From assembly GCA_963835885.1 (NCBI GenBank), contig CAWIHF010000039.1, forward strand, positions 1-64,000: 64,000 nucleotides of DNA, written 5' to 3'. A program made the translations under genes and the position numbers. This DNA is from Roseiarcus sp963835885 (GTDB taxonomy: Bacteria > Pseudomonadota > Alphaproteobacteria > Rhizobiales > Beijerinckiaceae). Positions 28,701 through 37,465 of the stretch are shown piece by piece (the first letter of the stretch is position 1; each line of letters starts with the position of its first letter). Under the pieces are notes generated by a model. The model had not been told where the DNA came from. It worked only from the letters and a program-made list of their open reading frames with translations, and searched no databases.

Positions 28701-29208
28701 CGCCGCGCTCTGGTTCGAACGTGCAGCCGCCTCGGGCTCGGCCCCGGCACAGTTCAGGCTCGGAATGCTGTATAACAAGGGCGTCGGGGTCCAGCGCGAC
28801 GCCACAGCCGCCAAGCGTTGGTATGCGAAAGCCGCAGAAGCCGGGAACGCCCGCGCTGCGCACAACCTGGCTGTGATGTATGCCGAACCGGTCGGCGGAT
28901 CGCCGGACTATGCAGCGGCGGCGAAGTGGTTTCGCAAGGCAGCGGAAATGGGCGTTCGGGACAGCGAGTTCAATCTCGCGATCCTTTACGCACGCGGCCT
29001 TGGCGTCGATCAGGATCTGCGGCAGTCGTGGCTGTGGTTCTCGCTCGCCGCGGCTCAAGGCGACGCGGACGCGGCCAAGAAGCGCGACGAGGTTGCCGCC
29101 AAAATGGACCCGGCTGCGCTCGCCGCCGCGGCCGACGAACTGGCGAAATTCAAAGTCGCCAAGCCCGATCCGGCCGCCAACGACGTGGCTTCGCCGCCCA
29201 ACGGATAG
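25795..29208 (+). CDS. PodJ-like polar localisation protein with Sel1 repeats
   Basis: A 1137-residue protein from ATG 25795 (MNKSTAWKASSIRPQARRLA), chosen because the preceding in-frame sequence looks non-coding. The cytoplasmic part (about 1-835) opens with a short helix (AARRAGLSLEEWLDEAIVG) and is mostly acidic and basic coiled coil with repeated LERQISELADRVERL-type heptads. A single membrane helix follows near 842 (VLLAAALAIVATAAIRLGV), then a periplasmic linker rich in Pro, Ala and Thr. The C-terminal region from about 948 has around four Sel1 repeats, for example ALWFERAAASGSAPAQFRLG and AKWFRKAAEMGVRDSEFNLA. This order matches PodJ-type scaffolds that mark a cell pole in alphaproteobacteria. 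It stands alone, divergent from the MerR gene. Confidence 0.8.
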   Translation: MNKSTAWKASSIRPQARRLAEEAARRAGLSLEEWLDEAIVGLGSGDLSDDGDDEVRARSSTLPGRAWIDETEDYLESAIARIERRLRRGEERMERAFETITGVLERTRESGDRGPPSPSYRQSAAAHERQRAELQAAAARPEKITPTSVERTAPHRRLDERFEEIAQRIEAARLTAHAPNGSSEPNSERRRDDLRAAVSQFAVRRQAPHAGEAHRSSPGPQSASDALGAFADHDVSQSSTAAGRSLAGQTGPAADGDAPDLGPPGNDPSGQLANSSSPQAAPEDLGGVARRPEHFLSERDQRLCAIDLTAMREGIAAMNRSLAELAPRNALVALEGAIRDLTERVALLRHDGERESLLAPLDAMAAELRASLRSHDPQAVVAGLEREISALAGKVDALAEAAISAESFDRIQRHTEEVRDLLAAAATRSAPLERLERQISELADRVERLGASPAPQLESAQMVASLADLRSEIEGSTPLSALMLIERRLEHIAARLDEEISLPAQKGEDSHALEDLAYRIDCVHKSLDARLEPQFDTSALEASLKELSAKLESPVSEPLAALMRDISDKLDAADHKDAEAASDAIEPMLAEILDKLDRLPQPNWTADLSSIERRLQSLDAKLDFGAGLRADGEIAGQIAEEVARRLGKTFARIDEHGLAEQIAHIHDRLETLSGLDGMQGLMRKLCVQLADRAGEPSSNDEDETLSVVVRAGATGSSASVVRGIEALEATESSASAALRRPLKPVPSANEDDSALSQSEADDVLLEPGSGTPQRVRETREPARDITSKTSPSISAHIAAARRAAHSALSEGSGQNSPVAVPAVSRGIERARSLYTNHKRSVLLAAALAIVATAAIRLGVHVPLVQKSELSGRPAKTAAASPGKPTDPALATPSIAQRVDTTPTASIAPEAAKAKADSPNGTDGSQLSATLAAALPTSLRDAVVVGSPTAEYELAQRLFEGRGVPQDQQAAALWFERAAASGSAPAQFRLGMLYNKGVGVQRDATAAKRWYAKAAEAGNARAAHNLAVMYAEPVGGSPDYAAAAKWFRKAAEMGVRDSEFNLAILYARGLGVDQDLRQSWLWFSLAAAQGDADAAKKRDEVAAKMDPAALAAAADELAKFKVAKPDPAANDVASPPNG

Positions 29209-29343
29209 GACGGCGCGCTCAAGCCGCATCCTTCCGGCGCTTTGTTTTCTTTGTCAGCGGCCCAACCAGTCAATGTCGCGCCATGGCGCTTGCCGCTCGC
29301 CTCATCTCGTCATAGCGGTCTCGCGTTGCCGCGCCAGGATCCG

Positions 29344-31230
29344 ATGAACGTTGGCTCAGCAATCGTCTCGCCTCGTCTCGCCTTGCGCCTCATGTGCGTG
29401 ACGGACCTCCACGCCAACCTCTATCCTTACGATTATTTCCGAGACCGGCCGGATGAATCTGTAGGACTGGCTCAAACAGCCAGCCTGATTGGCCAGGCGC
29501 GGCGCGAGTCGACGAATTCGCTACTGTTCGATAATGGCGATATTCTCCAGGGAACGCCGCTCGGGGATCTCGCGGCAGCCGAATTGGCGAGCGACGCAAC
29601 GGCTCGACACCCTGTCATCGTCGCCATGAATACGCTGGACTATGCGGCGGCGACGCTCGGCAATCACGAATTCAACTACGGTCTTGACGTCCTTGAGAGA
29701 GCCTATGCGGCCGCCAACTTTCCCGTCGCCTGTTGCAACGTTCGTCGGGCGGACGGAAAGCCCTGGTTTCCCACTTCGATTGTCGTTGAGCGTTCGTGCG
29801 CCGATGACGGCGGGAACACCCGGCCGCTGAAGGTCGGCGTTATTGGCCTCGCGCCGCCGCAAATCGCGCGCTGGGACGACGCGCATGTCGCCGGAAAACT
29901 TGAAATAGCCAACATCGTCGAGGCCGCGCGGGCGGAAGTCGCGGCACTGCGACAGCGCGCGGATGTCATCGTGGCGCTGTGTCATTCTGGCGTTTCCCGG
30001 CTCGCTTCGACGCCCGGCGAAGAGAACGCAGCCCTGGACCTGGCAAGAGTTGAGGGGATCGACGCGCTGTTTCTCGGCCACCAACATTTGCTCTTCCCCG
30101 GCAAGGATTTCGCCGACGTCGCCGGGCTCGACGCGACGCGCGGAACGATCCGGGACAAGCCGGCGGTCATGGCCGGATTCTGGGGGAGCCACCTCGGAGT
30201 CATCGATCTTACCCTGGAGCGCACGGAAGGCGGCTGGCGCGTCGTGGGGGCCCACGCCGAGGCCCGACCGATCGCGCGCCGCGATGAAACCGGCGCCGCC
30301 GTCGCGCTGGCGCCGTCCGACCCCGCCGTGCTTGAAGCCGCGAGACAAGCGCATTTGCGCACCCTGGACTATGTGCGCGCACCGGTCGGCGCCCTCGCAA
30401 AACCACTCCATAGCTATCTCGCGATGATCTCCGACGATCCGACGGTGCAACTGGTCAACGACGCTCAGCGCGCCTACGTCGCGCCGTTGGCCGCGGCCCG
30501 CGCCGACCTCGCCGGACTGCCCATCCTCTCCGCGTCCGCTCCATTCAAATGCGGCGGGAGCAGTGGCCCGGACTATTACACCGACATCGCGCCGGGACCG
30601 ATCGCGATCAAGGACATCGCGGATCTCTATCCTTATCCGAACAGCCTTCGCGTGCTGAAAGTCGACGGAGCGACTGTCAGGGAATGGCTCGAACGCTCGG
30701 TTTCAGTCTTCTGCCGCGTCGATTCCGACAAGCTCGACGAGCAGCCCCTGCTCAGCCCGAACTTCGCCTGCTATAATTTCGACGTTATCGATGGCGTGGA
30801 CTATGTCATCGACCTCACACAGCCGGCGCGATACGACAATTCCGGCGCCTTGATCGCACCTGGTGCGCGGCGCATCCGCGATTTGTCGTTTGCCGGCGCT
30901 CCGCTCGATCCGAACCGGATGTTCCTGGTCGTGACCAACAGCTATCGCGCGAGCGGCGGCGGATATTTTCCCGGCTGCGACGGACGGAGCGTCGCAATCG
31001 AGGCCCCTGACGCCAACCGGGACATTCTGTTGCGCTATGTCGCCGCAGCCAAGGAGCCGGAGGCCAAGTCCGACGGCAACTGGCGGCTCGCCCCCTTCCC
31101 AGGGTCTGTTATCGCGACCTTTCTGACGTCGCCGAAGGCGGCTGCGCTCCCCGCGCCGCCGAATTTGAGGCTCACCCCGATAGGCATGGCGTCAGGCGGA
31201 TTCTTGAAAATTCGGGTCGAGCCGACCTGA
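29344..31230 (+). CDS. 5'-nucleotidase / 2',3'-cyclic phosphodiesterase family enzyme
   Basis: A 628-residue metallophosphoesterase of the UshA/CpdB type. The N-terminal dinuclear-metal domain has VTDLHANL (Asp21, His23), LFDNGDILQG, TLGNHEFNYGLDVL, VALCHSG and FLGHQHLLFPGKDF. The C-terminal substrate domain has FKCGGSSGPDYYTDIAPGPI and ITNSYR-like VVTNSYRASGGGYFPG. It would hydrolyse nucleotides or cyclic nucleotides. Family members are usually periplasmic, but no signal peptide is apparent after the ATG at 29344; upstream in-frame residues do not form a clear one either. It is convergent with emrB. Confidence 0.85.
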   Translation: MNVGSAIVSPRLALRLMCVTDLHANLYPYDYFRDRPDESVGLAQTASLIGQARRESTNSLLFDNGDILQGTPLGDLAAAELASDATARHPVIVAMNTLDYAAATLGNHEFNYGLDVLERAYAAANFPVACCNVRRADGKPWFPTSIVVERSCADDGGNTRPLKVGVIGLAPPQIARWDDAHVAGKLEIANIVEAARAEVAALRQRADVIVALCHSGVSRLASTPGEENAALDLARVEGIDALFLGHQHLLFPGKDFADVAGLDATRGTIRDKPAVMAGFWGSHLGVIDLTLERTEGGWRVVGAHAEARPIARRDETGAAVALAPSDPAVLEAARQAHLRTLDYVRAPVGALAKPLHSYLAMISDDPTVQLVNDAQRAYVAPLAAARADLAGLPILSASAPFKCGGSSGPDYYTDIAPGPIAIKDIADLYPYPNSLRVLKVDGATVREWLERSVSVFCRVDSDKLDEQPLLSPNFACYNFDVIDGVDYVIDLTQPARYDNSGALIAPGARRIRDLSFAGAPLDPNRMFLVVTNSYRASGGGYFPGCDGRSVAIEAPDANRDILLRYVAAAKEPEAKSDGNWRLAPFPGSVIATFLTSPKAAALPAPPNLRLTPIGMASGGFLKIRVEPT

Positions 31231-31328
31231 GGGATCGCCCGATTCGGGACTGGTCTTCGGTAAGAACGATCGAGTCAACACAATAACAAAGTGATAACGG
31301 TGCGTTGGAGACTGAAAAGCGGAAGCCT

Positions 31329-32948
31329 CTAATGAGACGGCGACGCCGTTCGTCGATTCGACTTCAGGTCGACCCGCTGCAGGAGGAAGGCCGCCGGGAC
31401 GAGAATGAGGGCGAACAGCGCCAAGGCGGCGAACACATCGATATAGGCGAGCAAGGCCGACTGGCTCATCAGCGTCTGGCCAATCCACGCCTGCGCCTGT
31501 CGCTGAGCCTCGACTGTGCTCGACCCGTGCTGGACAAAATACGCCAAAGCGCGCTTCAGCGTATGGACGTAGGGAATCGATGAGGGGAAGAGGTTCGCGT
31601 CGAGGCGCGACTGATGGAACTGCTCCCGTCGCGCCAGCAAGGTTTGCACCGCCGATATTCCCATGCTGCCGCCGAGATTGCGAGCGACGTTGATCAACGC
31701 CGACGCCTGTCCCGATTTTCCCCACGGCAGGCCGACGTAGGAGTAGCTGGTAATCGTCAGGAACAGGAATGGAATTCCCGCCATCTGAAAGACGCGCGCC
31801 CAGACGAACCACCAGAAGTCTGCGTCCGGCGACAGCGCGGTGAAGTGATAGAGCGCGATCGAAATCGCCAGCAGCGCCCCCGCCATCATGTATCGCGGCT
31901 GAACGAAGCGGCTGATCTGCCCCGCCGCCAACATGCTCGTCATCGACGCGAAGCCGCCCGGCATGAGCGAGAGGCCGGCCATGGTGGCGGTGTAGCCGAA
32001 ATTCTCCTGCAGCAACTGGGGCATGAGCTGCGTGGTGCCGAACAGGACCGCGCCGACCGCCATCATGATGAAGAACGACGTGCCGAACTGACGATGTCCG
32101 ATCAGGCTGATGTCCACGATCGGATCGTCGCGCGACAGCTCCCACGGCACGAAAGCGAGAAACGCCACGCCCGAAACGATCGCGCAGACGACGATGAAGG
32201 TCGATTTGAACCAGTCGTCCTCCTGTCCCTTGTCGAGCACAATCTCGAGGAAGCCGAGCGCCAGCGCCACGAGCACGAAGCCGACCCAGTCGATGCGGAG
32301 GCCCCTCCGCCACAACGCCAGCCGCTCCCGGATCAAAGCCGTAGGTTCGTCGACGAACGCCGCGACGAGCGCGAGCGATAACGCGCCGACCGGCACGTTG
32401 ATGAAGAAAATCCAATGCCAGGAGACATTGTCGGTGATGTAGCCGCCGATCGTCGGTCCGACGGCCGGGGCGACGATAACCGCCACTCCGTAGATCGCAA
32501 AGGCCTGCGCCCGCTTCGACGGCGGGAAGGAATCGGCCAGCATCGCCTGTTCGCTCGGCGCCATGCCGCCGCCTCCGATGCCCTGGAGGACGCGGGCCAC
32601 GATCAGAAACATGAGGTTCGGCGCGAGCCCGCACAGCAGCGAGGCGACGGTGAACAGGCCAACCGACAGCATGTAGAACCGCTTCCGGCCGATGACGTCG
32701 GACAGCCAGCCGCTGATCGGCAGGATGATGGCGTTGGCGACCAGGTAACTGGTCAGGATCCAGGTGCTCTCGTCAACGCTGGTCCCCAGCGCTCCGGCGA
32801 TATTCAGCAGCGAGACATTGGCGATCGAGGTGTCGAGCACCGTCATGAACGTCGCCATCGACAGGATGACGGTGATCAGCCACGGGTTATGCGATCCCGC
32901 CGCCGAACGGCTCGAGTCCCAACTGTGGCCAGCTGAAATGGCCGTCAT
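31329..32948 (-). CDS. emrB: DHA2-family multidrug efflux transporter EmrB
   Basis: A 539-residue major facilitator of the 14-helix DHA2 drug:proton antiporter family. It has FMTVLDTSIANVSLLNIAGA in helix 1, GWLSDVIGRKRFYMLSVGLF (motif A) and GVAVIVAPAVGPTIGGYI (motif C of drug exporters). The ATG at 32948 overlaps the emrA stop. With EmrA it should form a tripartite pump through a TolC-like outer-membrane channel not encoded here. Confidence 0.92.
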   Translation of the reverse strand: MTAISAGHSWDSSRSAAGSHNPWLITVILSMATFMTVLDTSIANVSLLNIAGALGTSVDESTWILTSYLVANAIILPISGWLSDVIGRKRFYMLSVGLFTVASLLCGLAPNLMFLIVARVLQGIGGGGMAPSEQAMLADSFPPSKRAQAFAIYGVAVIVAPAVGPTIGGYITDNVSWHWIFFINVPVGALSLALVAAFVDEPTALIRERLALWRRGLRIDWVGFVLVALALGFLEIVLDKGQEDDWFKSTFIVVCAIVSGVAFLAFVPWELSRDDPIVDISLIGHRQFGTSFFIMMAVGAVLFGTTQLMPQLLQENFGYTATMAGLSLMPGGFASMTSMLAAGQISRFVQPRYMMAGALLAISIALYHFTALSPDADFWWFVWARVFQMAGIPFLFLTITSYSYVGLPWGKSGQASALINVARNLGGSMGISAVQTLLARREQFHQSRLDANLFPSSIPYVHTLKRALAYFVQHGSSTVEAQRQAQAWIGQTLMSQSALLAYIDVFAALALFALILVPAAFLLQRVDLKSNRRTASPSH

Positions 32949-34120
32949 CGCACCTTGACCGACGGCGTCACCGACATGCCCGGCCCCAGCTCGAGGTCGG
33001 GCTGTTTGTTGAACACGAGCTTCACCGGCACGCGCTGCACGACCTTGACGTAATTGCCGGTCGCGTTCTCCGCCGGAAGAAGGCTGAAAGCGGTGCCGCT
33101 GCCGGCCTGAATACTCTGGACATGACCGGGGAAGCACTTGCCGTAGGCGTCGATGCACAGGGTGGCGGGCTGACCCGGATGCATGTCGGCGAGCTGGGTT
33201 TCACGGTAATTGGCGGTGACCCAGACGTGCAGCGGCACGATTTGCATGAGTGTTTGCCCGGGCGTCGCGTAAATGCCCTTCGCTGCGGTCAATTGCGTCA
33301 CGTGACCCTCGAACGGCGCGACGATGACGGTTCGCGACAGATTGGCGTCGGCAAGGCCGAGTTGCGCCTGCGCCTGCTGGCGCTGCGCTTCGCCGGTCTG
33401 ACGCTGGGCCGCAAACACTGCGAGTTGACGTTTCGCCTGAGTGAGCCCCGCCTCGGCCGCGTCCAGCGCAGCCTGCTTCTGGATAAGGTCGGAATTCGCC
33501 TGCTGGGACTGCTGCAATGTCCCAGCGCCCTGTTTCAGCAGGGTTTCGGCCCGTTGATACTGGTCCTTGGAATAAGCGAGGGCCGCCCGCGCCTGCGTCA
33601 CCTGCTCGGACATCTGATTGACGGTCGCCTGCTGCGCGGTCGTCTGAGCCTCGGCGGAGGAAATCGACGCCTCGGCCTGCGCAATAAGCGCCTTCGCCTG
33701 GGCCTGGGCCGCGACGTAGTCGCGATCATCGAGTCGCACAAGGACTTGGCCGGGCTTGACGATCTGGTTGTCGTTGACGGGAACGTCGGTGATTACGGCG
33801 GCGACTTGCGCGCTGATCGCACTCGGGCGCGCGTCGATGAAGGCGTCGTCCGTGTCCGCATAGCGACTCGCATTCAGCCACCACGCGATCCCACCCGCGA
33901 CCGCCGCCAGCACAAGGATTGCGATCGCAATCGTTGCGAGCCGATGGGAGGCGATCCAAGAGCGGATGCCGCGGTTCGACGTCGAGTCGCGCTTGACCGG
34001 CGGCTGATCGACCTCTGGCGCCGGTTCCTTTTGGCGCTCCGCAACGTCGCCCGTGACAGGCGAAGGTTTGGATCGGGTTTCGCCTGGCGCAGACGGTCTA
34101 TCGCCTTGCGTCGCTGCCAC
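32945..34120 (-). CDS. emrA: EmrA/HlyD-family membrane fusion protein
   Basis: About 391 residues. The start is placed at GTG 34120 because GAGGAGG stands five bases before it; a longer in-frame reading to 34240 is possible but has unusual composition. A cytoplasmic N-terminal segment is followed by a membrane helix (LATIAIAILVLAAVAGGIAW). Next come a biotinyl-lipoyl-like half (YADTDDAFIDARPSAISAQV), a long alpha-hairpin rich in Gln and Ala, and the second half with VIVAPFEGHVTQLTAAKGIY. It bridges EmrB to the outer-membrane channel. It is upstream of and overlaps emrB. Confidence 0.9.
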   Translation of the reverse strand: MAATQGDRPSAPGETRSKPSPVTGDVAERQKEPAPEVDQPPVKRDSTSNRGIRSWIASHRLATIAIAILVLAAVAGGIAWWLNASRYADTDDAFIDARPSAISAQVAAVITDVPVNDNQIVKPGQVLVRLDDRDYVAAQAQAKALIAQAEASISSAEAQTTAQQATVNQMSEQVTQARAALAYSKDQYQRAETLLKQGAGTLQQSQQANSDLIQKQAALDAAEAGLTQAKRQLAVFAAQRQTGEAQRQQAQAQLGLADANLSRTVIVAPFEGHVTQLTAAKGIYATPGQTLMQIVPLHVWVTANYRETQLADMHPGQPATLCIDAYGKCFPGHVQSIQAGSGTAFSLLPAENATGNYVKVVQRVPVKLVFNKQPDLELGPGMSVTPSVKVR

Positions 34121-34278
34121 GTCGACCTCCTCGGTCTCGCCAAACAGCCCCGCCTCCGTGTTGTTCCGTCCGCAACTCCATCGCCCGGTCGGGGAATAGA
34201 TCCGCGGCCGCAACGCTCCCCGACAGCTCCATGTTCCCATCGGAGCCTGGCCGTAAACGAAGGCTCAATTGGCGGCGG

Positions 34279-35556
34279 TCATTTCAGCGTCATCGAGTCG
34301 GCTGCGGTATCGACCGACTTCTCGCTCAAGGTTGGGTCGACGAGGCGCGTCGGCGCCGTGACGGCCCCGCCGGCGACATCGGCGGCCACGTTGATCGCGC
34401 CATGTGTGAACGTGCCGAGCAATTCCACCAGCCCGGGCTTCGCGTCGCCCATCGCCTGCCCCTGGGCCAGACGATCGCCGATCGCCGAGACCACCTCGCC
34501 GGTCGCGAATTTGCTGTGGTTGGCGGCGTCGTTAGAGGCCATGCCGGTCAGGTCGACGACGTTCACGCCGGCCTTTTCGAGTATCGAGAAATAAGGCTCT
34601 TTGCTGGGATCAAGCGCGCCGAGCCGGGTCGAGTCGCGAGCGAGGAAGCTCGACAGGCCGAGCGCCCTGTCGTCTCGCGAAACGAACAGCGTGAAATGGG
34701 TCGCCCTGGGCTCCGCGTCGATTTCCGCAATCTGGCGGCGAAACACGTCGACGTCGATGTCGGGCGAAGCCAGCATCACATCCCGGATCTTGGAGGGCAA
34801 GCCATGATCCCGGATCGACATCTGTCGCAGCGTCTCGACCGTGAGGTAGTTGCCCATCGAATGTGCGAGGATGGAAATCGAGCCGACGTTCCGGTCGTTG
34901 GTAAGCGCCTGTAAGACCGCCTCGAGCGCGTCGCGCGAATAGACGGCGCTGTCGCGATCGTAGATGTAGTCGACGACGCTCCCTCCCGAGGGCCAGGTGA
35001 ACAGAACCGGCGCGACGTCGACCCGCGCGTCGTGGACGATCTGGGCGAAGCGATAGACCGCTTCCTCGAAGCGCGTGTTGTAGCCGTGCACGAAAATGAG
35101 GACCTTATGCCCCGGCGTGCGGGCGACCCGCGTGTTGAAATTGGCCTTGGCCTGCGCCAGGTCCATACGGTCAGCGCGAAGAGTGACGAAGTCGTGTTCG
35201 GGATCGCCCGGGGGCCGCGACGGCCACTGCACCTCGCCCGGCCGCCGCGCGCCGTCCGGCGGGATCGAGACGGCGATATCCGCGAATTCCAGGCCTCTGC
35301 CGCGCGCGCCGCCGAACATGACGCCCGGCGGCTGGACGACCGGCGCCCGCGTGGTCGCCACCAGGAGGTCGACCACGCTGGCGCCCGGGGCGCTCGTCCC
35401 GACGATCAGGTCGCCGTACGGGCGGCTCGAGCAGCCGGCGACGAGCGCCGCAAGACCGAGGATGAAGAACGCCGCGGCGCGGGGCCGGCGCGGCGCCGCC
35501 CGATCGCCGGTCGCGCCGGCGGGAGACGGCCCGAACACACCCGCGCTCACACGCAT
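34279..35556 (-). CDS. Alpha/beta-hydrolase lipoprotein (DUF900-type)
   Basis: A 425-residue protein with a Type II signal: hydrophobic ILGLAALVAG followed by Cys (LVAGCSS), so it is likely a lipoprotein. The mature part is an alpha/beta hydrolase of the DUF900 type, with VLIFVHGYNTRFEEAVYR (oxyanion strand), APVLFTWPSGGSVVDYIYDR and the nucleophile elbow ILAHSMGNYL with Ser233. The catalytic Asp and His are probably in the ASPDIDVDVF region and the later NHSKF. The substrate is unknown. It begins 14 bp after the DUF937 stop, suggesting co-transcription. Confidence 0.82.
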   Translation of the reverse strand: MRVSAGVFGPSPAGATGDRAAPRRPRAAAFFILGLAALVAGCSSRPYGDLIVGTSAPGASVVDLLVATTRAPVVQPPGVMFGGARGRGLEFADIAVSIPPDGARRPGEVQWPSRPPGDPEHDFVTLRADRMDLAQAKANFNTRVARTPGHKVLIFVHGYNTRFEEAVYRFAQIVHDARVDVAPVLFTWPSGGSVVDYIYDRDSAVYSRDALEAVLQALTNDRNVGSISILAHSMGNYLTVETLRQMSIRDHGLPSKIRDVMLASPDIDVDVFRRQIAEIDAEPRATHFTLFVSRDDRALGLSSFLARDSTRLGALDPSKEPYFSILEKAGVNVVDLTGMASNDAANHSKFATGEVVSAIGDRLAQGQAMGDAKPGLVELLGTFTHGAINVAADVAGGAVTAPTRLVDPTLSEKSVDTAADSMTLK

Positions 35557-35570
35557 GCCTCAGGCTCCGT

Positions 35571-36394
35571 TCAGGCCCGAGGTTCGGGGAGCCCCGTCAC
35601 CGCGAATTCGATCGGCGCTTCAAGCAGGCCGGTCTTCGCCGGCTCGGCCTTGTGGTTCTGGCTCATGAACCACCAGATTGCGGCCAGGACGATGACGATC
35701 AAGAGAATGATCGCCCACATCGGAAACCTGCTCGAGCTCGGAGCGGGCGGTGGCGGCGGTTGGCTGGCGGCGGGCGCGCGGCGCGCTGCCGGCTTGCGGC
35801 GCTGGCCGCTGTTGGCCTCGCCGTCTGGGCGGCGGCGCCGAGACCGCTGAGCCCGGCCAGCAGACCGGTTGCGCCGAGGGCCCGCGAAAGTTCGGCGGGA
35901 AGCGCTGCGGCGATCGCATTCTTTTGCGCGCCAAACATCGCGGCGATCGACGAGGGATCGGACCAGTTGGACGGGTCCTGCTGGCCGATCGCGCCGATCG
36001 CCGCCTGCGCGGCGGCGCCCACGGCCGCCTGCGCCGCCGGATGGGTTGCGCCGGAATATTGGCTCAACGCGCCCACCATGCTCGATAAGCCGGAGCCTCC
36101 GAGGAGGCCGCCGAGCAGATTGGCGCCGTCGTTGAGGGCGCGCACGTTCCCGCTGCTGATGGCGCCGGTGAGCTTGGAGAGCAGATCAGGGTCCGAGTTC
36201 GAGACGGCGTCGACCACCTTCTGAGCGCCGCCGGGGGCCGCGGCCGTCGTGGCGAACGCGCCAAGAATCAAGGGAATTGCAGCGCTGACCAGCTTCTGCG
36301 CCACCGCTTCGTTAACACCGGTCGCCCGCGCCAGGCTGCCGACCAGCTGCGGCGTCAGGACCTGAGAAACCAAACCGACGAGATCGATTGCCAT
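35571..36394 (-). CDS. DUF937 protein with C-terminal membrane helix, frameshifted
   Basis: It starts at ATG 36394 (MAIDLVGLVSQVLTPQLVGS) and contains the Ala/Gly-rich helical repeat domain of DUF937 (YidB-like), with AAIPLILGAFATTAAAPGGA and NLLGGLLGGSGLSSMVGALS. The frame breaks in the Pro/Ala-rich linker near 35750-35800. The correct continuation reads FPMWAIILLIVIVLAAIWWF (a membrane helix) and KTGLLEAPIEFAVTGLPEPR to a TGA at 35571. A single-base error in a low-complexity GC tract is the simplest explanation. The function of the family is not established. Confidence 0.75.
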
Positions 36395-36536
36395 TGGACA
36401 TCCCCCAACAAGATTGGGAGGCGGCGTCTTTTCCGAGATTCCGAAACCGCGCGCCCCGCCGTTTCGGTTGAACTCGACCCGGCCTGTCAACCTAACCACT
36501 CACGGAGAAAAATCCTAGCCGGAGCGGCGACAGAAG

Positions 36537-36995
36537 TTATCTTGGCTGCGGCTTGCGGGCGGCAAGAACGACGCTTGTAAAACTGAGCACTTCCTCGCTT
36601 CGCTGATTGACGCCCCTAAAGCTGTTGCCGACGAGCCCCCATTTCAGCTTTGAGGTCTCACGTTTGAAAATGGTCTTCATCGAAAACGAGACGACATCGC
36701 CTTCGCGAACCGGATTTGGCCAGCGCATCTCTCGAAACCCCGGCGACACACCGAGTTCGGCCAGGGATTCGCCGCGCGCGGCCATGGCGTCTCGCAGAGC
36801 CGCGCGGGTCTCCACGAGGCGGCGCATCATTGCGCTCGCAACGTGCAGGCCCGAGGCGACGAGAACCCCGTCTTCGCGGAACGCGACGAGGACGCGCGGA
36901 TCGAATCGCCGCGCATACGCCACGATCGCTTCGCGCGCGAACGTGGTTGCGCCAAGCTCCGTCACCGCGCCGATCGGCATGTCCTCGTAGAACAT
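36537..36995 (-). CDS. MaoC-like hot-dog dehydratase (1)
   Basis: A 152-residue hot-dog fold protein (MFYEDMPIGAVTELGATTFA). The segments ARRFDPRVLVAFREDGVLVA and SGLHVASAMMRRLVE lie in the position of the MaoC active-site loop and central helix, and RWPNPVREGDVVSFSMKTIF matches the common RWPxPVRPGD pattern. The usual catalytic Asp/His pair is not obvious (FDPRVLVAF in place of FDPQPFHVD), so it may be the non-catalytic half of a heteromer with the adjacent MaoC protein, 3 bp upstream. Confidence 0.75.
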   Translation of the reverse strand: MFYEDMPIGAVTELGATTFAREAIVAYARRFDPRVLVAFREDGVLVASGLHVASAMMRRLVETRAALRDAMAARGESLAELGVSPGFREMRWPNPVREGDVVSFSMKTIFKRETSKLKWGLVGNSFRGVNQRSEEVLSFTSVVLAARKPQPR

Positions 36996-36998
36996 CGC

Positions 36999-37465
36999 TT
37001 AGTCCGAGCCCCCGAAGCGCCGCAACAGGCGTAGCCGACTGCGCTGCGTCATGTTGACCGCATTGTCCTGATTGACGACCTCGTAGAGAAACTCGACTTC
37101 GCCGGCGCGATCGGCGTCATCGCCCGGACGCGCTTGAAGCGTGTGTCGACGCACCCGCAGTCGATCTCCGGGACGGACCGGCAGCGTCCACCGGACCTCG
37201 TCCACACCCGCCTCCTCCACGACCAGCGCGCGCGCCAAAAACGCGTCGCAATTCATCCGAAGAAGAAGCGCGCATGTGTGCCAGCCCGAGGCGATAAGGC
37301 CGCCAGTCGCCGATTTCGCCGCCTTTTCGTCGACATGGAAGGCTGCGGATCGAACTCGCGCGCAAAATCGACGATTTCACGCGCGGAGACTTCGACGAAT
37401 CCGTATTCAACGACTTCGCCAACTGGAAAGTCCTCGAAGGCGAGCTGGTCCGACCCGGCGATCAA
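36999..37465 (-). CDS. MaoC-like hot-dog dehydratase (2), frameshifted
   Basis: Starting at a TTG at 37465 that overlaps the ychF stop, the gene reads LAFEDFPVGEVVEYGFVEVS and VDFAREFDPQP. After a shift near 37333 it continues as the catalytic-loop type sequence FHVDEKAAKSATGGLIASGW. It ends WTLPVRPGDRLRVRRH and NMTQRSRLRLLRRFGGSD. The Asp and His of an (R)-enoyl-CoA hydratase active site are thus present in this copy. The shift is a single base in an otherwise perfect coding match, so an error is likely. It forms an operon-like run with ychF and MaoC (1). Confidence 0.72.
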